Positions 57,950-64,000 of a stretch of DNA of 64,000 bases are shown here, in pieces. Positions within the stretch are counted from its first letter, which is position 1. Each line of letters begins with the position of its first letter. This DNA is from Ascaphus truei (lineage: Eukaryota > Chordata > Amphibia > Anura > Ascaphidae): contig CM071568.1 in assembly GCA_036426205.1 (NCBI GenBank), positions 39,272,614 through 39,336,613 of the forward strand. Reading direction: 5' to 3'. Below the pieces are notes generated by a model that worked only from the letters and a program-made list of their open reading frames with translations, was not told where the DNA came from and did not search any database. The position numbers were made by a program, and so were the translations under genes.

Positions 57950-58749
57950 TATAGTGTCAGAAGTGGGATGAGGAGGGTGGGCCTTTGAAGTAAAAGTGCT
58001 GGGAGATTTCTGTGAAATTTGTTGCTCTTTTGCTACAAAAACAGCCAGAAACAAACAATTCTCATGCAGCAGAGACCAGAGGTTAAAGCGACACCCCAGG
58101 CAGGGGAAATCACTTGCCACTGAAACTAACAAACCCCAGATGGACTGTGATTTCCCAATCCCAAGAGGAGGGAGAGAGGAGACTGGCTGAAGCAGGTAAA
58201 GCTTATTTGCCATCAACAATAAAGTTGTGATTATGCCTTGAAATAGGGGTTTTGCCGTACCAGCCATCGTCGGGTTCAAGAAGAGTGAGTAGCCTTTAAA
58301 GGGGGGAGTAGTCGTTGTTTTCACATGTTTGCTGAAGCAGGGAAGTGAATACAGAGGTGACGCCACGGAGCGGTACAAGATTCTGGCAAATAAAGCTTTG
58401 CCGCACCGCATAGGACTACCAGCTGTGAATGGGTTAGTAGTATATGCAGAAAAGGGTGACAAATTGAGCAAGGACGGTGCTGAAAGCAGGGGGAATTTAG
58501 CAAAAAATGCTGAGTGTAAACAAAAATTAGCCTAAGAGGAAAAAGGGCCATTGCTGAACGGTTGTAGTTGTTAAAAGGATTCCAAAGCCAAATTGCTGAG
58601 TGGTGAGTTACCCTGGCCGGTCGTGAAAGAATATTCCATGCAAGAATGGTTTTTTTTTTCTGCAAGTAAGTAAAAAAAAAAAGTATGCCTGGTATCTTGG
58701 GAGATGGAATGACATAATACCCAAGATGGACTGAAATTACTGAAACTCA

Positions 58750-59730
58750 GGTAGAAACCAAATTAGGTTGATGAAGAAGGAGGATTGTCATAGCAAGTAA
58801 ATAGTGTTAAACAAATGCATTTGATTGAAGCCAGGAAAATGGGCAGCTAGCAAGCACTGGATTTAAAGAAAGAAATAGAACCCTGGGAATTGTTAAAATG
58901 GCCCAACCAGCTGAAGTCAAATACAGACTCTGTAAAAAATAGGGAGAAAAATGGAAGAAAACTGTTTCCTCGGTGTAAAGAACACCACCCGCACACAAGC
59001 AGTGTCCATCAGGCCTATTAAGACGATGAGAGTGAATTATGCAAGTAATGCTAAGTGGTAAAACTTATCAGGGAAGAAAAGTTACAAAAAAAGGAGGCTG
59101 TGGGAGAAGCTCCGACCTTACAAGGAAAAAAATATGCCACCTGTAGGACTACAACCATTTGGGGTTCTAGCAAATAAAGTGACAACCGCACTGGCAATAA
59201 GCCTCTGCAGGTCAGGAAGGAAAAATATACTGGATAGCCCCAAAATGGAGGACAAAAATGCAGAGTTCCTGTAATGAACACTACCCCACGAAGAGTGCCA
59301 TTACAGTTCCGAATGGAGGCGGAGACACTCTTATGGGGAAAACCCAAACTGAGTCAAAACCACAAAACACCCCAAGGAATGGTGGGGGGGTGCCTGAAAA
59401 AATCGGGTACGAACGAAAAGACGCTCCATATGATGACGAATGATGATCGGCAGGGAAAGAGGCAGGAGCAAGAAGAGCACCGAATATTTCGTCAGCTGTT
59501 ACAGTTGCAAGAAAAGCCAGGGCAGGTGTGGATCCAGTGACGCTGCTAAAAAATTTCAAATGCAGATGGAGACCCCAGTATCCCTGAGGGGACTGGTGCC
59601 ATCCCAAAACAAAAGGCGAAAAGAAGAAAAGCGGGTCTTCATTACCGTGGCAACGGAAACAGACACATCTGCCGATCTTGCGGAGGGAAAAGGGGTCCGA
59701 AATTTCCCTGAACAGCCTAGAGAAAATTGA
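58750..59730 (+). pseudogene. Zinc-knuckle-like protein, copy B, fragmented
   Basis: Corresponds to 20,696-21,562. The knuckle region lies near 58,960-59,020 but is split by indels (CTGTTTCCTCGGTGTAAAGAACACC). Pieces of the acidic and Glu-rich parts can be read in three frames between 59,258 and 59,730. No continuous protein is possible from this sequence as given. Confidence 0.7.
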
Positions 59731-59739
59731 GACAGAAGT

Positions 59740-61760
59740 CGTCCCGAGGATGACAAATTAAGAGGGGCTCAAGGCAGAAGTGTGTATCCAACGAAGTGTC
59801 TGCTACAGGTGATAATAGTGAGAAACCTCAACCAACCATCCAAGGGAAAGCGGTGAGCGGAAACGGTGAGTGACGATCCATTGACCAGCCCGGGGATGCA
59901 CTTATGAGGTTGCCAGGCGTGACTGTGATCGGCTCCGGGGAAAATAACGTGAAGCTACAGGAAAACAGTGCTAGCACATGTACTCTTCGGCCAGGCAGAG
60001 TGGACAATCTCAATGACGAGCTAGATTACTGCAAACGCTACTATTTCTGCCATGGATTTGAAAGGCAAGAGCCAATTGATAAAATGATGGCCTAAGCTGA
60101 AGCGGAAGTATGAGGAGGGCACTGAAGCAGATGACAGTCTGACAGCAAGAAGTTCACCTCTTTGCATGAAAAAGGAGCTGAATGCCTCACAACAGGAGGT
60201 CAACAGTGTCCGGACGACATAACGTATCTCAGAAGGGTTCATACACTCAACAGAGAACGTGGATGCCTCACATCATGAGATCAACCGCTGCCGCACAAAA
60301 AACTGATGTCTCCAGGAAAGGAACTTCACAGTCTCCACTGAGGAGCTGGACATGTCCAAAGAGAAAACTATCTGCATCTAACTTAGATTATTCAAAGTCA
60401 TCAGAAGGAGCTTCAGAAACCTGCCCTAACCTGGAGATGGAAGTCTCACGCCAGGAACAGCCCGCCTCCAAGCTTTTTTTTTGGGACTGTGCAAAAATGG
60501 ACAGGGTGGACTGCAAGGAGGCCATGAATTATACGGACTGAAAAGAGAAAATTTTAAGATTAAAAAAAGGAAAATTATGAGTTGATTAGAACACTTTACA
60601 ATCTATAAAGGAAGAAATGAGACCGCTACATTCTACAATATACACAACTATTTAAAACCAAATGAATGGAAAGTATTGGCAGTGCATAAGGGACAACTTA
60701 ACAGATATTAATTTCAGATAAAACCAAGAGGGATCAAAAAAAGAATCCCCAAAAGCACTCAATGCCAAAATGTGATTAACTGGATAACAATGAGCAAACA
60801 GGCCAAAAATACCTGTCTATTTGATGGTACAGGGATTAGGTAACCCATAGGGTATACAGAATTTACAGGTACATTTTGCCCTGTGGATTCCCATTTTGGC
60901 ATTGAGTGCTTTTTTGGGGATCTTTTGATCCCTCTTGGATCTGATCTGAAATTGACAGAACACTTCAAGGAAAAGTTGAAAAGCAGAGCACCGACTGCAG
61001 AACCAATGCAAAGGTATGAGTACGGCACTCCAGTATGCGAGGAGAAGCGCAAAACGCTGCCAGGAAGACAAGTGTCAGGTGCCTAAAGATGGTTTGACAA
61101 GCGCTCTGCAGGACGTCTGAAGCCCAGTACGGTCCCCCACAGAGCAGTATTGAGGAGCTAAAGGCCAGGATGTTAAGAGCTTATTGGAGGCGGAGCTCGA
61201 TACCAGGTGATGATTATGAGAGGGGAGCGTGAGAAGGCATCAGGAAACTGGAGGCAAAGAGCTGGAGACAGAGAGGGACTGTTCCATTCCCTTGACAGTA
61301 CACCAAGTAGAGAAAACAGACGCAGCCGGCAACTTGACGACAAAAATTTACAGAGTCCAGAATCATGAAGGAGGACACTGATACCAGATCAGAGCAAGCA
61401 AGAGTGCGCAGATAAGATTCCCTGAGAAGAGATTGCAAGATTGCACTCGAAACAGATTGAGACTATGCAGGAACCAGTAACTACAGATTCCTCCAATACG
61501 GAAAAGGTATTGGCTCTGCCCAAGCACACGGTATTCCCACAGTAACTAATGGCCATGATGACAAGGGTACAGTGGAGTGGGGGGGGACTCCACGCACCAT
61601 CAAACAAGATTATGAAGTTTCAGCCACCAAGAAAGCACTAGCCAACCTACCAGCTGCCCAACAGCAACAAACAGAGGTAGGGGCAGAAATCAAGCCAGAA
61701 GAATTATTAGCTAGGAAGCTGAAAAGATAGGACGTTTCTCTGGGAAAAGGAGGTGTAGGT
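59740..61760 (+). pseudogene. Coiled-coil protein, copy B, fragmented
   Basis: Corresponds to 21,559-23,540. Recognisable pieces: AATGCCTCACAACAGGAGG (60,180), GATGTCTCCAGGAAAGG (60,304) and TGGAGATGGAAGTCTCACG (60,432). The hairpin MITE follows at 60,709, then CCAGTACGGTCCCCCACAGAGCAG (61,123) and the tail to 61,757. Frames change every few tens of bases. Confidence 0.75.
60709..60953. mobile_element. Hairpin MITE, copy B
   Basis: Same insertion at the same position as 22,494-22,744, arms AATTTCAGATAAAACCAAGAGGG and CCCTCTTGGATCTGATCTGAAATT. Confidence 0.85.
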
Positions 61761-62175
61761 GCAACTCAGTACCAAAAGATGCTGAACTGGCGGACTCCGT
61801 TGTGTGGGGAGGTGCAGGAAGACCGCTTCAGAGCGGAAAAAACTATAAGGGCTAGTCTAAATGCTCGACCAACGGTTGCCCTCAGTTTGTCTACAAGAAA
61901 GAGGAGTGCCCGACGAAACGGAAATATCATGACTGCGCATTCGTAAAAAGACTTTGACTTGGAAAAAGTCCTCCTCGAGCGACTGAGGAGTGTAATCTCA
62001 CGCACCATTGGGAGGAGGCACAATAAACTGGAGAAAGGGCCCCAATTCACCGCGGGAAAGAGGTGTTCTCTTTTCCTCCATCCACTCTCATTCAAGTCAC
62101 AGAAAGATCTCGAATGAGGAGTGGAGATGGCTTTGGCGTGCTAAAGCCCGAGCGTCCACCAAACCCAGGGGAGGT

Positions 62176-62707
62176 ATGTAACGACACAACTGTCTCTAAT
62201 CCAGCAGTGTGGTGCTTAAATGCTGTAGGCAATTAACTAACACCCAACTGGCTGATTGCAGGTCGAAAAAGCCTGCCTTTGAGACAGGAAGAGAGCTCTT
62301 CTTAGTCACGGTGAGTGAACAAGGAGAGGAAACAGAGCAGAGGTTATAGAGTCTCCAGGAGAGACGACCAAGAGAACACAGAGCCTGGAGCTGACAAATA
62401 AGACTTCTAAACCTGGATATGATAATCCGGAAGGAGAGAAAAGGCAGCAACCCTGGAAAACAGAAAGACTTTATTTCATTGCATGTTGGGACTTGGGAGG
62501 ATGAATAGCCTGGGAGCCACCAGGTTAAAAGGGGCTGGAATGAAGGATACATTTATGCCAACGTGGAGCACGTTTTTATTGGGCTCAATATTCTGCTGAT
62601 GTTGATGTTTTGCTTGGGTTTAAAGGCGACAGGCCAATAATAAGAGTTGTTTAATGTCACCTTAAAACAGTCTCCATTAATGTACCTCTGCCACATGTCC
62701 TCCTACA
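62176..62707 (+). repeat. 3' LTR, copy B
   Basis: TGTAACGACACAAC to CCTCCTACA. Lacks the TA-rich insertion, like the 3' LTR of copy A. Confidence 0.85.
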
Positions 62708-64000
62708 ATGCCACCAATTAATTAACGGCCCCCCCAACTGGCCTCAGGTAGGAAAACACTTGCCAATACAAAGTGCCACACAATCTATATATAGTCCTGT
62801 AGGGCTTATTATTCGGCTTGACAAAGATAATTTAAAAAGTATTATTATTTATAAAGCAGAGAGTTAAACAAGAAAATGACATTAAAACTTGTTTTTAGTC
62901 TAAGCAATAGTGTATGAACACCGGGATCAAATATTAGTGCGGAGTGATCTGCAATATGCTGATATATTGGCTCATTTGAACATAGTGCATACTAAAAAAC
63001 TATGTTACCTTGGTTAAATTACATTATTTATTCGGGACGGATCAGGTTATGTTTGCTTTTCTGTAGGATGCTAAATTATATTTTCCAAGAGGTATTTGAT
63101 GTGTTTAAAAAAAATTATTAATGAAAATTCCCTTAAATAGCTACGCCAGAGGGGAATCTAAAAACAGGGAAACACAATAAATCAAGGAAGACAAATGAGG
63201 TGATTCCATGTGAGTGATATTAATTATGGTTAGTCCCAATCACAGGGAATGATTACTTAGCAGGATCAGTATGACCAACTTCAATATTATCTAAAAAAGT
63301 AGCTGCCAAATTGGAAGGAAAAAAAATACGAGGAATTTGTATTCCACTAAACACTTGGCGAAGTTAAAAATTTCAGAATGATATCTTATTATTAACATTA
63401 TCTACTTTTAAATATTATAAACAAGGGATATCCTAAATGGCTTTTGCTACGTTTTGAATTAATCTTCTTCCATAATTAAGACTGTGTTTCAGCCCAGATT
63501 TCCGTCCTTGCTGACAGATTGCTAATATTGGGGCCATTTTACCCGTTGGCTATCATTAGCAGCACAAATTGTCTTTATATGTACGGTAACATGGTTTCAT
63601 GTATGGCCTGTAGTCCATTTCTAAGCACTAGAGTAAATTAGTTTAATTAAAGAGTTTTTTCATGCAAAGTATTTTTGTTTTTGATCAACTGTCACTGCCA
63701 TTTTTGTTTAATGAATGTAAATTAACATGTGACAAAACTAGTGTAGCACCTTTATCCCACCCTCTGTGAGATAGACAGTACTGACCCGACACACTGATAC
63801 TCGAGCAATTACCCCGGTTATGTACCTGGCAGATACATGGAATGCGCCGCTCCTCACCTCTGACAGCCCCGTTTGCATTCATTCCCAGATGGTTGCTGCC
63901 TGGCTGATGGGCGGAGATCTGTTAAGGATAATGATTAGGATTAATAGGCGGCAATGCTTCAGGTGTCTACCAGATGGCATAAATTCATGAATGTAATGCA
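62708..64000. other. Unassigned, copy B of 24,486-25,780
   Basis: Same AT-rich noncoding sequence as in copy A. Around 63,785-63,805 it reaches the left end of the inverted-repeat DNA element (GACACACTGATACTCGAGC here, GACACACTTTATTCGAGC in copy A). The window ends inside that element. Confidence 0.7.

Larger units (their letters stand above)
57385..62707 (+). mobile_element. LTR element with coiled-coil cargo, copy B
   Basis: Counterpart of 19,315-24,485. 5' LTR 57,385-57,949, primer site TATAGTGTCAGAAGTGGGATGA at 57,950-57,971, polypurine GGGGAGGTA before the 3' LTR at 62,176, end at 62,707. The TA-rich insertion of the 5' LTR is present (57,716-57,735) and absent from the 3' LTR, as in copy A, so both blocks descend from the same single insertion. 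Confidence 0.85.
52905..64000. repeat. Duplicated block, copy B (indel-rich)
   Basis: Matches copy A from about 14,930 to 25,780 in order and orientation. The offset drifts from 37,966 (at 52,935) through 38,015 (54,395) and 38,070 (57,385) to 38,221 (62,176), and is 38,220 at the window end. In the first 100 or so bases of its 3' LTR I count about eight differences from copy A, mostly single-base deletions or insertions. The density looks the same in coding and noncoding parts. This pattern is typical of raw long-read error and not of natural divergence. Confidence 0.95.

Overview
The window reads as intergenic or intronic DNA of a large, repeat-rich vertebrate genome. It is most likely an amphibian, probably a frog. 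That guess rests on family mix: an L1-type LINE, CR1-type LINEs whose 3' end carries (CTATGTAA)n, a Tc1-like element with long IR/DR termini, many hairpin (foldback) MITEs, and an LTR element with a tRNA-Leu-like primer site. I find no convincing host protein gene, no tRNA or rRNA gene and no bacterial feature. I did not scan exhaustively for small RNAs.

Layout. 1-3,240: CpG-rich left edge with NRF1/YY1-like motifs, an LTR-like stretch, a short minisatellite and a (TA)n tract. 3,240-12,870: what looks like an old DNA transposon (shared CACTAAGCAGTGA end motifs, paired foldback units) into which an almost complete L1 (about 4,619-11,879, poly(A) tail, 9-bp direct repeat) has inserted. The L1 has a broken ORF1, an unusually long purine-rich spacer of about 2 kb with promoter-like motifs, and a broken ORF2. 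12,900-14,930: an LTR-like repeat and an unrecognised ORF. 14,930-25,780: a block that occurs again at 52,905-64,000. It holds an LTR-like stretch, a Tc1-like element, a hairpin MITE and a complete-looking 5.2-kb LTR element. That LTR element has no reverse transcriptase or integrase that I can see. Instead it encodes a zinc-knuckle-like protein and a long coiled-coil protein, the latter split by a later MITE.

25,553-29,484: a non-autonomous DNA element with perfect 18-bp inverted ends, then the 3' half of a CR1 LINE. 30,518-31,640 and 35,750-36,560: two antisense CR1 remnants (ORF1 esterase plus endonuclease; ORF1 esterase plus RT). 34,946-35,319 and 38,339-40,035: two large foldbacks. 40,075-48,260: direct repeats of about 0.6 kb in inverted orientation around 6 kb of simple sequence (GA, GT, CA and a 20-25-bp minisatellite). 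48,260-52,900: weakly structured sequence with ATC, C-rich and GGA tracts and another LTR-like repeat.

The main structural point is that copy B (52,905-64,000) matches copy A (14,930-25,780) in order and orientation across every nested insertion, but is peppered with single-base insertions and deletions in coding and noncoding parts alike. This looks like unpolished long-read sequence, possibly a gap fill or a retained second haplotype, starting somewhere after about 40 kb. Reading frames in the second half should therefore not be trusted. The most biologically novel item is the LTR element that appears to have captured a coiled-coil gene (19,315-24,485).
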